Program-made: the position numbers and the translations under genes
Shown: one piece after another, positions 1 through 7,091 of the stretch
Layout of the letters: each line of letters starts with the position of its first letter
Position numbering within the stretch: the stretch's first letter is position 1
The notes under the pieces: model-generated
Databases searched by the model: none
Seen by the model: only the letters and a program-made list of their open reading frames with translations
What the model was told of the DNA's origin: nothing
DNA from: JBJFCE01 sp964437825
GTDB lineage: Bacteria > Bacillota > Clostridia > Lachnospirales > Lachnospiraceae
Reading direction: 5' to 3'
Assembly (NCBI GenBank): GCA_964437825.1
Contig: CAYTIH010000038.1
Location: 1 to 24,586 of the forward strand
Length of the DNA stretch: 24,586 nt

Positions 1-155
1 CCCACGGTGCAGTAGCATCTCTTGCTTCTGTATCCAAGCTTCCTTTCAACGATGCACAGGACGGTATCTCCAATACCTTCTCCATCATTCCTGGAGCTCT
101 CGGAAAAGAAGATCAGGTATTTGCAGGCGATATTGAAATTGATCTGAATAAATAA
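1..155 (+). CDS. pflB: Pyruvate formate-lyase catalytic subunit, 3' end, lacking the glycyl-radical domain
   Basis: This is the C-terminal end of a formate C-acetyltransferase (PFL), which converts pyruvate and CoA to acetyl-CoA and formate in the cytoplasm. The gene enters from the left edge with codons in frame from base 3 and ends at TAA 153-155. The visible residues include NTFSIIPGALGKEDQ, which matches the conserved stretch just before the glycyl-radical domain of ordinary PFL (NTFSIVPNALGKDDE-like in E. coli, from memory). A normal PFL continues for about 80 more residues with the RVSGYA glycine loop. Here the protein stops after a short IEIDLNK tail, and the missing domain is encoded separately at 480-722. 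The clean stop, intercistronic palindromes and new ribosome sites argue for a real gene split and not a single frameshift. The active-site cysteines lie outside the window. Confidence 0.9.
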   Translation, partial: HGAVASLASVSKLPFNDAQDGISNTFSIIPGALGKEDQVFAGDIEIDLNK

Positions 156-157
156 TC

Positions 158-204
158 TTCTGATCAGAAATAACTTCCGGAATATGGATTTCCATATTCC
201 GGAA
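158..204 (+). promoter_or_regulatory. Two adjacent palindromes between the PFL body and the next cistron
   Basis: TTCTGATCAGAA at 158-169 is a perfect 12-base palindrome. It is followed by a perfect 14-base inverted repeat, TTCCGGAATATGGA (175-188) and its complement (191-204), separated by two bases. No U-run follows, so this is unlikely to be a simple terminator. A 3' mRNA-stabilising stem, an RNase processing site or a protein-binding site are the likely roles. It sits just upstream of the AAAGGA ribosome site of the next gene. Confidence 0.75.
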
Positions 205-223
205 TTGTAAAGGATTTGATTCT

Positions 224-439
224 ATGGACGAAAACCAAATGATAAATGATCTCATTGCACAATTGGATGCCGGAATGACAAAAGGTACAGGGCATGTCAA
301 CGTAGATGTGGATGAGACGCTGAATCATTCCAAATCTGTGGAAACCATGGGCTGCGTTGACTGCTCCAAAAATGCATTTGCATGCAGCATCCCGACCATG
401 CAGGAAGGGCTGGATGATTTTCACAATGATAAGAAATAG
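224..439 (+). CDS. Small Cys-bearing protein related to the first half of the PFL glycyl-radical domain
   Basis: This 71-residue protein has no function I can name. It begins after an AAAGGA ribosome site. Residues 1-30 align by eye with the N-terminal half of the glycyl-radical domain encoded next door: both share the pattern M-x-E-N, then LD, then TKGxxHxNVxV. The second half differs completely. Instead of the RVSGYA glycine loop it has C44, C47 and C54 in a MGCVDCSKNAFACSIPT segment, then an acidic tail ending in lysines. It therefore cannot carry the usual glycyl radical. Its place between the PFL body and the radical-domain gene suggests a role in PFL assembly, radical protection or activase docking. 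Metal or Fe-S binding by the cysteines is only an inference. It could also be a degenerate duplicate. Confidence 0.75.
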   Translation: MDENQMINDLIAQLDAGMTKGTGHVNVDVDETLNHSKSVETMGCVDCSKNAFACSIPTMQEGLDDFHNDKK

Positions 440-479
440 TACCAAGTCGTAAGGACAAAATTTAAAGGAGGATATTACC

Positions 480-722
480 ATGGCAGAAAATACAGCTCAG
501 GTAGAAAACTTAGTAAACTTATTAGATGGTTACGCTACAAAGGGCGGACATCATCTGAATGTAAACGTATTAAACAGAGATACCTTACTCGATGCTCAGA
601 AGCATCCTGAAAATTATCCTCAGTTAACGATCCGTGTATCCGGATATGCAGTAAATTTCGTTAAGTTAACTCCGGAACAGCAGGCGGATGTTATCTCCCG
701 TACATTCCACGAATCTATCTAA
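480..722 (+). CDS. grcA: Stand-alone glycyl-radical domain of pyruvate formate-lyase (GrcA-like)
   Basis: This 80-residue protein is the C-terminal domain of PFL made as its own polypeptide. Residues 15-30 (LDGYATKGGHHLNVNV) match the PFL domain entrance. Residues 47-60 (YPQLTIRVSGYAVNF region) carry the radical loop, with Gly55 as the expected radical site. The end (QQADVISRTF) matches the PFL C-terminus. In E. coli, GrcA/YfiD is a similar autonomous domain that rescues PFL after oxygen cleaves its own glycine. Here the neighbouring PFL body has no such domain, so this subunit is probably essential for activity and not merely a spare. The start is well supported by AAAGGAGG eight bases upstream. 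The PflA product would make the glycyl radical on this protein. Confidence 0.93.
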   Translation: MAENTAQVENLVNLLDGYATKGGHHLNVNVLNRDTLLDAQKHPENYPQLTIRVSGYAVNFVKLTPEQQADVISRTFHESI

Positions 723-733
723 TTAAGGATAAA

Positions 734-778
734 GAAACACAATGGTCCCCGGTGAGTTATCTCCGGGGACTTTGTTTC
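734..778 (+). terminator. Strong GC-rich hairpin between the radical-domain gene and pflA
   Basis: GTCCCCGG (745-752) pairs with CCGGGGAC (763-770). An outer stem adds GAAACA (734-739) pairing with TGTTTC (773-778). The 3' side is T-rich but lacks a long clean U-run. It may terminate part of the transcription, or protect the abundant upstream mRNA, so that pflA is expressed at a lower level than the enzyme subunits. Confidence 0.65.
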
Positions 779-809
779 CTGCCAACTATTATCAGAAAGG
801 ATACAGCTT

Positions 810-1577
810 ATGAGCGGAAGAATACATTCTCTGGAAAGCTTCGGAACCGTTGACGGACCCGGAACAAGATTTGTCGTATTCGTTCAGGGTTGTCCGATGA
901 GATGCGCTTATTGCCACAATCCGGATACCTGGGAAATGAACGGCGGCACCATCATGGAAGTTTCGGAAATATTGGAGCAATACGAACGCAATAAGGACTT
1001 TTATACGAAGGGCGGCATTACAGTTACCGGCGGAGAGCCCCTGATGCAGCCGGATTTCTTAATCGAGCTTTTTACCGAATGCAAAAAGAAGAATATCCAC
1101 ACCTGTATTGATACCTCCGGCATTGCTTTCAAGCCGGGAAATACGGCATTTCTTGAAAAAATGGATCGTTTAATGCCGTTAACCGATCTGGTTATGTTGG
1201 ATATCAAGCATATTGATCCCGAAAAGCACAAAGAGCTTACCAGTCAGCCTAACGACGGTATTCTTGCTTTTGCCGAATATCTTTCGGAGAAGCATGTGGA
1301 TACCTGGATTCGCCATGTCGTCGTTCCGGGCATCACCGATGATCCCGTCTATCTGGAAAAACTCGGATACTTTATCGGCGGACTAAGCAGTCTGAAAGCA
1401 TTGGATGTACTTCCCTACCATACAATGGGGAAGCCTAAATACGAAAAGCTTGGCATGGAATACAAATTGAAGGACGTTCCGGCCATGTCAAAAGAGAAAG
1501 CCATTGAGTGTAAGCAGGTGATTCTGGACGGCATTAAAAAACGCAGAGCAGAGCTTGCGGAAACGAATCGATCATAA
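810..1577 (+). CDS. pflA: Pyruvate formate-lyase activating enzyme (radical SAM)
   Basis: This 255-residue cytoplasmic enzyme uses a [4Fe-4S] cluster and S-adenosylmethionine to abstract hydrogen from the PFL glycine. The N-terminus shows the activase pattern FGTVDGPGTRFVVFVQGC. It is followed by the radical-SAM cluster motif CPMRCAYC (CxxxCxxC) at about residues 29-36, then TGGEPLMQ and the DLVMLDIKH strand. The length fits PflA (about 245-265). The start is supported by AGAAAGGA upstream. Its usual substrate lies in the PFL C-terminus. Here that substrate is the separate 80-residue protein encoded 87 bases upstream, so the activase probably acts on that protein free or docked on the PFL body. 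The stop codon sits inside a hairpin that looks like its terminator. Confidence 0.97.
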   Translation: MSGRIHSLESFGTVDGPGTRFVVFVQGCPMRCAYCHNPDTWEMNGGTIMEVSEILEQYERNKDFYTKGGITVTGGEPLMQPDFLIELFTECKKKNIHTCIDTSGIAFKPGNTAFLEKMDRLMPLTDLVMLDIKHIDPEKHKELTSQPNDGILAFAEYLSEKHVDTWIRHVVVPGITDDPVYLEKLGYFIGGLSSLKALDVLPYHTMGKPKYEKLGMEYKLKDVPAMSKEKAIECKQVILDGIKKRRAELAETNRS

Positions 1578-1600
1578 AATGATCCGTTTTGCTTTATTTT
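1570..1600 (+). terminator. Terminator overlapping the pflA stop codon
   Basis: GATCAT (1570-1575), loop AAA, ATGATC (1579-1584) forms a hairpin, and flanking AAACG (1561-1565) can pair with CGTTT. A T-rich stretch (TTTTGCTTTATTTTGTTTT) follows. The stop codon TAA is at 1575-1577. Confidence 0.55.
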
Positions 1601-1618
1601 GTTTTCCCTTATTTGGTC

Positions 1619-1647
1619 TTGTAACAGAACACCTTTTGTATTAGAAT
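1619..1647 (+). promoter_or_regulatory. Sigma-A-type promoter for the ferredoxin gene
   Basis: TTGTAA (1619-1624), a 17-base spacer and TAGAAT (1642-1647) give a plausible housekeeping promoter 61 bases upstream of the ferredoxin ATG. It suggests the ferredoxin can be transcribed independently of the pfl genes. Confidence 0.5.
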
Positions 1648-1707
1648 AATGTCAGTATGATTATATTTTAACAATATAATATAACACTATTTAAGGAGGA
1701 TACAATT

Positions 1708-1878
1708 ATGGCACGTGTAATTAGTGATGCTTGTGTAGCTTGTGGTGCATGCGAGTCTACCTGTCCTGTTGGTGCAATCAGCATGGGCGACGGGAAATTC
1801 GAAGTAGATGCAGACAAGTGTATCGATTGCGGCGCTTGTGAAGGCGGATGCCCTACAGGAGCTATTTCTCAGGCTTAG
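1708..1878 (+). CDS. 2[4Fe-4S] clostridial-type ferredoxin
   Basis: This 56-residue protein is a small electron carrier. It contains two CxxCxxCxxxCP cluster motifs: CVACGACESTCP at residues 9-20 and CIDCGACEGGCP at residues 38-49, each followed by a GAI turn. The length and the symmetric halves are typical of clostridial 8Fe-8S ferredoxins. The start is fixed by TTAAGGAGG eight bases upstream. It lies directly after pflA. A reduced ferredoxin could supply the electron that radical-SAM activases need, although in clostridia ferredoxin also serves pyruvate oxidation and hydrogenase. A separate promoter precedes it and a strong terminator follows. Confidence 0.97.
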   Translation: MARVISDACVACGACESTCPVGAISMGDGKFEVDADKCIDCGACEGGCPTGAISQA

Positions 1879-1907
1879 ATTGAAAACTAAGCTCAAGAGA
1901 TCCGTAA

Positions 1908-1943
1908 AGAAGAACCCCGGTATTACACTCCGGGGGTTCTTCT
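1908..1943. terminator. Shared convergent terminator
   Basis: AGAAGAACCCC (1908-1918) pairs with GGGGTTCTTCT (1933-1943), and TTTA follows on the plus strand. It ends the ferredoxin transcript. The minus-strand MerR-type gene ends at 1923 inside the loop, so the same dyad probably ends that transcript too. Confidence 0.85.
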
Positions 1944-2762
1944 TTTATTTTCCATCAGTAATTCCTTATCTCTTTCCGCTTTTGTTTTCTTATTTCTGCG
2001 TTTCTCCCTTCCTCTTTTCTTGACATCACTCTTTTCCGTTTCCTGTGCTTCCTGCTTGTTTTCCGCCTCACACGATCCTGTTTTTCCGGCTTCCGCTTCT
2101 TCGTTATTCTTCTGAAAAAGGCTTTTTCTGCCTGATTTCAGTCTCAAAAGCTCATCCACTCTTTTAAAATGTTCTTCTTCACGCTGTTCCTGCATCCGAA
2201 ACTGATAATCCATTTCCTTAGATACCGTTTCGACAACACATTTTTTCATTTCCAGCATCATTTCCTTATTTTCTTTTTTCACAGCCTGTCCCACCATCTG
2301 TTGCAGCATCATACATAGTTTAAGCGCTTTTTCCTGCCTGTCCTCCTCATGATCCTTGACCTGAATTCGCATAAGCTCGTCCCCGGGCGCATACAAATAT
2401 CGCTTTCCCTCATCCTGCCCTGATTGTTCTTTACAATCCAAAAGCTCAATATTTCCTTCTTCCTGCACTTTCTCATTTTGGCCTTGTTCCCGCTCTGCCC
2501 GTTCTTCATATCCTTTATCAGGATTTCCTGCTTTCGCCCAATCCTCCGCTTTATGTATTCTGGCGCGAATTGCCCGCAGCTGCAGGCCCTCTTTCTTCAG
2601 TTCCTTAATATACAGGAAACGGTTTAAATCCTCCTCGGTATACAGTCTGTGTCCTTGCTTATTGCGTTCTATGGGAAGCTTTAGTTCATCCTCCCAATAA
2701 CGCAGCACATGGCTTTCCACATTCACCTTTTTTGCAGCATCCGTGATTTGATAGTATTTCAT
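1923..2762 (-). CDS. MerR-type helix-turn-helix protein with long charged C-terminal region
   Basis: This 279-residue protein starts with a MerR-like winged helix (residues about 2-72). Recognisable parts are YYQITDAAKKVNVESHVLRYWE, then GHRLYTEEDL and an IKELKKEGLQLRAI helix. The rest is very rich in Glu, Lys, Gln and Arg. It holds a likely coiled-coil section (about 130-215, with ALKLCMMLQQMV and FRMQEQREEEHFKRV) and a strongly basic tail near 245-275. No effector-binding domain is visible. The architecture resembles RacA-like chromosome-anchoring proteins and many unnamed clostridial proteins, so a role in DNA organisation or in transcription is possible. AAGGAGG upstream supports the start. 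It is transcribed alone, downstream of the dnaB terminator and convergent with the ferredoxin. Confidence 0.85.
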   Translation of the reverse strand: MKYYQITDAAKKVNVESHVLRYWEDELKLPIERNKQGHRLYTEEDLNRFLYIKELKKEGLQLRAIRARIHKAEDWAKAGNPDKGYEERAEREQGQNEKVQEEGNIELLDCKEQSGQDEGKRYLYAPGDELMRIQVKDHEEDRQEKALKLCMMLQQMVGQAVKKENKEMMLEMKKCVVETVSKEMDYQFRMQEQREEEHFKRVDELLRLKSGRKSLFQKNNEEAEAGKTGSCEAENKQEAQETEKSDVKKRGREKRRNKKTKAERDKELLMENKRRTPGV

Positions 2763-2820
2763 GATGAATCCTCCTTTTACATTTTAAATGATGATAGATA
2801 ATTGCCTATTTCAATGAGCT

Positions 2821-2856
2821 AAAAAAAAAGAGAACACCTATTTCCGTGTTCTCTTT
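2821..2856 (-). terminator. Intrinsic terminator of the gdpP-rplI-dnaB operon
   Basis: Read on the minus strand, GAGAACAC (2853-2846), an eight-base loop and GTGTTCTC (2837-2830) form a perfect stem followed by nine uridines (2829-2821). This is a textbook Rho-independent terminator about 135 bases after the dnaB stop. Confidence 0.92.
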
Positions 2857-2989
2857 CGTAATTTATGACGCATAACCCGCAAATACTTCTGATCGGCAAT
2901 GCATCCCTTATCCTCTGTACCACTCGCCTCATACCGCCTCGGACAGCCCGGCATGGAAGCTTCTTTTCCATCGTGAATTGTTCTATTGT

Positions 2990-4351
2990 TTATTCCGCTC
3001 TATTGCGATAATCGTTTTTCTCCAAGTTGGCGAACTTTGTAAATTCCGGCAGCCACACCAGATTAACCGTTCCGATCGGACCGTTTCTCTGCTTGGCAAC
3101 AATGATTTCCGCAATTCCTTTCATATCGGAATCCTTGTTATAATAATCATCGCGGTAAATGAACATAACCACATCAGCATCCTGCTCAATCGCACCGGAC
3201 TCACGCAAATCCGACAGCATCGGTCTGTGATCCGGCCTCTGTTCTACCGCGCGGCTCAGCTGTGACAACGCCAAAACCGGAACCTGCAGTTCTCTGGCAA
3301 GCGCCTTCAAGGATCTGGAAATCTCTGATATCTCCTGCTGACGCGAATCGATCCTGCCGTTTCCGCTCATTAACTGCAAATAATCAATGATAACCATTTT
3401 CAGATCATGCTCCAGCTTGTATTTCCTGCATTTACTTCTCAGCTCGGGAACAGTAATGCCCGGAGTATCGTCAATGATCAGGTTTGATTTCCCGATCACG
3501 GCAGCGCTTTCAATTAACTTCTCCCAGTCATTATCATCCAGTCTGCCCGTCCTGAGTTTCTGGGCGTCCACCCTTGACTCCAAAGAAAACAGACGGTTTA
3601 CCAGCTGTTCCTTTGACATTTCCAGACTGAAAATCGCTACAGTCTGATTGGAATGGAATGCGACATATTCCGCAATATTCAAAACGAACGCCGTTTTCCC
3701 CATAGAAGGTCTGGCCGCGATTAACACCAGATCGGAGGGCTGCATACCTGCCGTTCTGTAATCCAGATCAACAAAGCCCGTCGCAATACCGGTAACCGCT
3801 CCTCCGTTATGGGAAGCAGCCTCAATATTTTTCAGTGCATTTGCCACCACCTGACGAATCGGTACGAAATCCTCTTTGTTTCTGTACTGTACCAGATTAA
3901 AGATCTTCTTTTCCGTATCGGCCAGAATATTTTCTATTGATTCCTTACCGACATAGCAGGTATTGGCAATTTCCTCATTGGTCTTGATCAACCGCCGCAG
4001 CAGTGCTTTTTCTGAAACGATATTCGCATAATGCTTTACATTTGCCGAGGTCGGAACCATCTCAAGAATATCCTTGATAAACTCCAGACTGCTGACCTCG
4101 GGAGGCACGTCCTTTTCCTTCAGACGATTCTGAAGTGTAATCATATCCACCGGTTTTGCCTCGTTATGCAGCTCCACCATTGCTTCGAATACAATTCCAT
4201 ACTGTCTGCCGTAAAAATCATCCCCCGTCAATATTTCAGAGGCGACCACGATTGCATCGTTATCAATGAGCATCGCTCCAATCACTGATTGTTCAGCTTC
4301 TATATTATGGGGCAGTACCCTCTTTAACAGGGCTTCATCCAGTTCTGCCAT
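2990..4351 (-). CDS. dnaB: Replicative DNA helicase DnaB
   Basis: This 453-residue protein is the hexameric helicase that unwinds DNA at the replication fork. The N-terminal domain begins with LPHNIEAEQSVIGAML (residues about 13-28). The RecA-like domain contains the Walker A motif ARPSMGKT (about 213-220), an IIDYLQLM Walker B strand (around 315) and the SQLSRAVEQR segment. A LRESGAIEQDAD motif comes near the C-terminus. The length is typical (440-460). No intein or insertion is visible. It lies 23 bases downstream of rplI, in the usual Firmicutes order gdpP-rplI-dnaB, and its transcript ends at the 2821-2856 terminator. Confidence 0.98.
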   Translation of the reverse strand: MAELDEALLKRVLPHNIEAEQSVIGAMLIDNDAIVVASEILTGDDFYGRQYGIVFEAMVELHNEAKPVDMITLQNRLKEKDVPPEVSSLEFIKDILEMVPTSANVKHYANIVSEKALLRRLIKTNEEIANTCYVGKESIENILADTEKKIFNLVQYRNKEDFVPIRQVVANALKNIEAASHNGGAVTGIATGFVDLDYRTAGMQPSDLVLIAARPSMGKTAFVLNIAEYVAFHSNQTVAIFSLEMSKEQLVNRLFSLESRVDAQKLRTGRLDDNDWEKLIESAAVIGKSNLIIDDTPGITVPELRSKCRKYKLEHDLKMVIIDYLQLMSGNGRIDSRQQEISEISRSLKALARELQVPVLALSQLSRAVEQRPDHRPMLSDLRESGAIEQDADVVMFIYRDDYYNKDSDMKGIAEIIVAKQRNGPIGTVNLVWLPEFTKFANLEKNDYRNRAE

Positions 4352-4374
4352 TTCCCTTCCTCCGCTTTTTGATC

Positions 4375-4821
4375 TCAGGCCTGTGTTACCTCAACCTTCA
4401 GAGTTGCCGTAACCTGAGGATGCAGCTTGATCGGAACCTCATGGGTTCCAAAGGTCTTAATAGCATCCTTTAACACAATTTTCTTTTTATCCAGATCATA
4501 ACCGAACTGATCCTTTGCGGCCTGCGCAATCTCCTTACCGGTTACAGAACCGAATACCTTTCCGCCTTCTCCTGCTTTAATGGAAACTTTGATGGTTTTG
4601 GTTTCGATTTCCTCCTGAAAGGACTTTGCATTTGCCAGATTTTCTGCTGCAATCTTATCCTGATTCGCTTTCTGAAGTTTCAGATCATTTAAATTTGCAT
4701 TGCTTGCTTCTATTCCGATCTTCTTTGGCAGGATAAAATTACGTGCATAACCGTCATTTACGGTTACAATTTCACCCTTTTTGCCTAATGCTTTCACGTC
4801 CTGTAATAAAATAATTTTCAT
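4375..4821 (-). CDS. rplI: 50S ribosomal protein L9
   Basis: This 148-residue protein binds 23S rRNA at the base of the L1 stalk. The N-terminal domain shows the L9 signature (residues 1-40): MKIILLQDVKALGKKGEIV and GYARNFILP. A long connecting helix follows, then a C-terminal domain with GKVFGSVTGKEIA. The length matches the family. Its ATG shares one base with the gdpP stop (TAATG), which indicates translational coupling. The dnaB gene follows 23 bases later. Confidence 0.98.
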   Translation of the reverse strand: MKIILLQDVKALGKKGEIVTVNDGYARNFILPKKIGIEASNANLNDLKLQKANQDKIAAENLANAKSFQEEIETKTIKVSIKAGEGGKVFGSVTGKEIAQAAKDQFGYDLDKKKIVLKDAIKTFGTHEVPIKLHPQVTATLKVEVTQA

Positions 4822-6872
4822 TAAATGTCACCTTCTTTTATCATATTATTCAGAGTCTCCTTAAGCCGTCTGATTGCCTCCTGAATATCAACGTTCTCAA
4901 GCTGCGCGCCTGCAATATTCATATGACCTCCGCCGCCGAGCTTTTCCATGATAATCTGCACATTAACCTCATCAATGGACCTCGCACTGATATAGATCAT
5001 GTTCTGATATTCGGTGCATACAAAGCTTGCCTTAATACCGATGATGTTCAGCAGCTCGTTGGCCGCCTGTGCGCCAATGACTGTGGGACTCTCCAGCCCC
5101 TGTGCCGGACAGGTTGAAATCGCATATGCATCATGGAAAATCTCCGCCTGTCTGACAGCCTCTGCCTTCGCCTTATATTCCATGGCGTCCTCACGGAACA
5201 TCTTGCGAACTCTTGTTACGTCCGCGCCGTTTCTGCGAAGGAACGCTGCCGCCTCAAAGGTTCTGACACCGGTTTTGCTCATAAAATTATTGGTATCAAT
5301 CATAATTCCGGAATACAAACAGTCCGCCTCCACGCTGCGCACCTTTACTCCGTCTCCTACATACTGCAAAATCTCCGCCACCATTTCACACGCACTGGAA
5401 GCATAAGGCTCCACATAGGATAATGTGGCGTTTTCAATCACTTCCGCTCCCTGTCTGTGATGATCGAGGACTACAATGGACTTACAGAAATGAAGTAATT
5501 CGGGGCACTCCGTAATACTGGGCTTATTTACATCAACAATGACAAGCACGCTGTTGCTTCCGGCTTTTTCAAGCGCTTGGCTGCTTGTCAGAATCGTATC
5601 CCCTTCATAATCCGGCTGACTCGTAAAACGCTCCACAATCGGCTTTAAAGAGGTGGTAACGTCATTCAGTACAATATATGCCTTCCGTTCAAGCGCCTTG
5701 GCGATACAAGTGATTCCGACCGCCGCGCCAAAGCTGTCCACATCAGCAAGCCTGTGTCCCATAACAATGACCTGATCCTTTGTGCTGATGATTTCCTTTA
5801 ATGCATGCGCCTTTACACGCGCCTTTACACGGGTATTTTTCTCAACCTGTTGGCTCTTTCCTCCATAATAAGAAACTTTTTCCGGTGTTTTTACTACAGC
5901 CTGGTCGCCGCCGCGCCCAAGCGCCAAATCAATCGCAATTCTGGAAAATTCATAATTCTGCGCATAGGTCAGTCCGTCCAGACCGATCCCGATGCTTAAG
6001 GTAACCGCCATCTCATTTCCAATATTAACGGTTTTTACATCCTCCAGCAGATCAAATTTCATTTCCTTAAGCTGCTGTACGGACTTTTTTCTCAGTACCA
6101 CCAGATACTTGTCCTTCTCCAGTTTTTTTACGATTCCGTCCAGCGCGGAGAAATATTTATTGATTTTCCTTTCAATCAGGGCGATCAACAGGGAGCGTCT
6201 GACTTCTTCTATGCTTTCCAGTGCCTCATCGTAATTGTCAAGGTAAACCATGCCTACAGCCAGAGATTGATTGTCATTTTCCTGCAATGCAATCTGCAGG
6301 GCAGTCTCATCAAACAGATAGATCGCAATCAGATAGCCGTCATAATCCTTACCGGAGACGATATCGCTGTTTTCCACCATCTCCTTCAGGGAAATTTTCT
6401 TCATTTTGGCCTGATAAACACTGCCTTCATATTCTATGGTTTCCTGGGCTGCATCCTCGGCTCCCGGCAGCTTATCCTTGGTCAGCGTCGGGAACAACGT
6501 TGTAATGGATTTTTTATATCCTTTCTCCTTATGTATAATTTCTTCAAAGCATGCGTTCGTCCATATGATCTTTCCGTTCTCATCCAAAAGCGCATGGGGC
6601 AGCTCCAAATCTCTGAGCAGGCGCTTTTGAATCTGCCCGTACTGAGTCGCAAAGCTGACCAGCTCATTCATGATAATGGGCTTATTATAACTCATCAAAA
6701 GCAGAACAATCATAAAGTAAACCACAACAAAAGCAGAAAGCAATATTCCCGAGCCGATGTTTACAAAATAAATACTAATATTAATCAAGACCAGCAAAAC
6801 CCCAAGTAATAGGGTTGATTGCAGATAGGTCCTTAAACGGCCCTTCAGCCGTATCTTACTGTTGTTACTCAT
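4821..6872 (-). CDS. gdpP: GdpP-type cyclic-di-AMP phosphodiesterase
   Basis: This 683-residue membrane protein hydrolyses c-di-AMP to pApA and so controls potassium and osmolyte balance and cell-wall stress. Domains in order are two transmembrane helices (about 18-60), a PAS-like domain (85-190), a degenerate GGDEF domain (about 205-330, with only GGDQ at the site) and a DHH phosphodiesterase domain. The catalytic residues are visible: H373, D377 and D379 in GHRLADVDS, D447 in IVDVNKP, and D470-H471-H472. A DHHA1 domain with GGGGHMNIAGAQ follows near 650. The length is close to B. subtilis GdpP/YybT (about 659). It overlaps rplI by one base and has an extended -10 promoter upstream. Confidence 0.96.
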   Translation of the reverse strand: MSNNSKIRLKGRLRTYLQSTLLLGVLLVLINISIYFVNIGSGILLSAFVVVYFMIVLLLMSYNKPIIMNELVSFATQYGQIQKRLLRDLELPHALLDENGKIIWTNACFEEIIHKEKGYKKSITTLFPTLTKDKLPGAEDAAQETIEYEGSVYQAKMKKISLKEMVENSDIVSGKDYDGYLIAIYLFDETALQIALQENDNQSLAVGMVYLDNYDEALESIEEVRRSLLIALIERKINKYFSALDGIVKKLEKDKYLVVLRKKSVQQLKEMKFDLLEDVKTVNIGNEMAVTLSIGIGLDGLTYAQNYEFSRIAIDLALGRGGDQAVVKTPEKVSYYGGKSQQVEKNTRVKARVKAHALKEIISTKDQVIVMGHRLADVDSFGAAVGITCIAKALERKAYIVLNDVTTSLKPIVERFTSQPDYEGDTILTSSQALEKAGSNSVLVIVDVNKPSITECPELLHFCKSIVVLDHHRQGAEVIENATLSYVEPYASSACEMVAEILQYVGDGVKVRSVEADCLYSGIMIDTNNFMSKTGVRTFEAAAFLRRNGADVTRVRKMFREDAMEYKAKAEAVRQAEIFHDAYAISTCPAQGLESPTVIGAQAANELLNIIGIKASFVCTEYQNMIYISARSIDEVNVQIIMEKLGGGGHMNIAGAQLENVDIQEAIRRLKETLNNMIKEGDI

Positions 6873-6940
6873 GTTTAACCCTCTTTGTACATCAGGTAAA
6901 TCTCGATATGCATCATTTCTCAGATTCCCAATCTGTCGAT

Positions 6941-6949
6941 ATTATAACA
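6941..6949 (-). promoter_or_regulatory. Extended -10 promoter of gdpP-rplI-dnaB
   Basis: On the minus strand TGTTATAAT is a perfect TATAAT preceded by TG-N. It is 68 bases upstream of the gdpP ATG. No good -35 box is present, as is usual for extended -10 promoters. The short leader has a small CAGATT-GGG-AATCTG hairpin. Confidence 0.6.
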
Positions 6950-7032
6950 TTTTCCTTCAAGAAGTTCCATACCCATCATATGGGGTTTATCGCGTTTCCC
7001 GATACAAGAAACGGATTCGAAAAACACGCTTT

Positions 7033-7085
7033 GCGGGTTTAGCCGGTGATCGCGGCAGCCGCCGCGTGATTGGCTCGCTGCCCGC
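7033..7085. repeat. GC-rich imperfect inverted repeat in intergenic DNA
   Basis: GCGGG (7033-7037) and CCCGC (7081-7085) flank inner GCC/GGC and CGCGG/CCGCG pairings, so about 50 bases can fold into one nested stem. It is much more GC-rich than the surrounding intergenic DNA. No coding frame across it looks real. Function is unknown. Confidence 0.5.
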
Positions 7086-7091
7086 GTAAAC

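Noticed and set aside
1..480. A single frameshift or sequencing error as the cause of the PFL split
   Set aside because: Two clean stops, two ribosome sites, a separate small gene and intercistronic palindromes cannot be produced by one indel.
6267..6809. 180-codon plus-strand open frame opposite gdpP
   Set aside because: It is a shadow of the gdpP coding sequence with no ribosome site and no recognisable motif.
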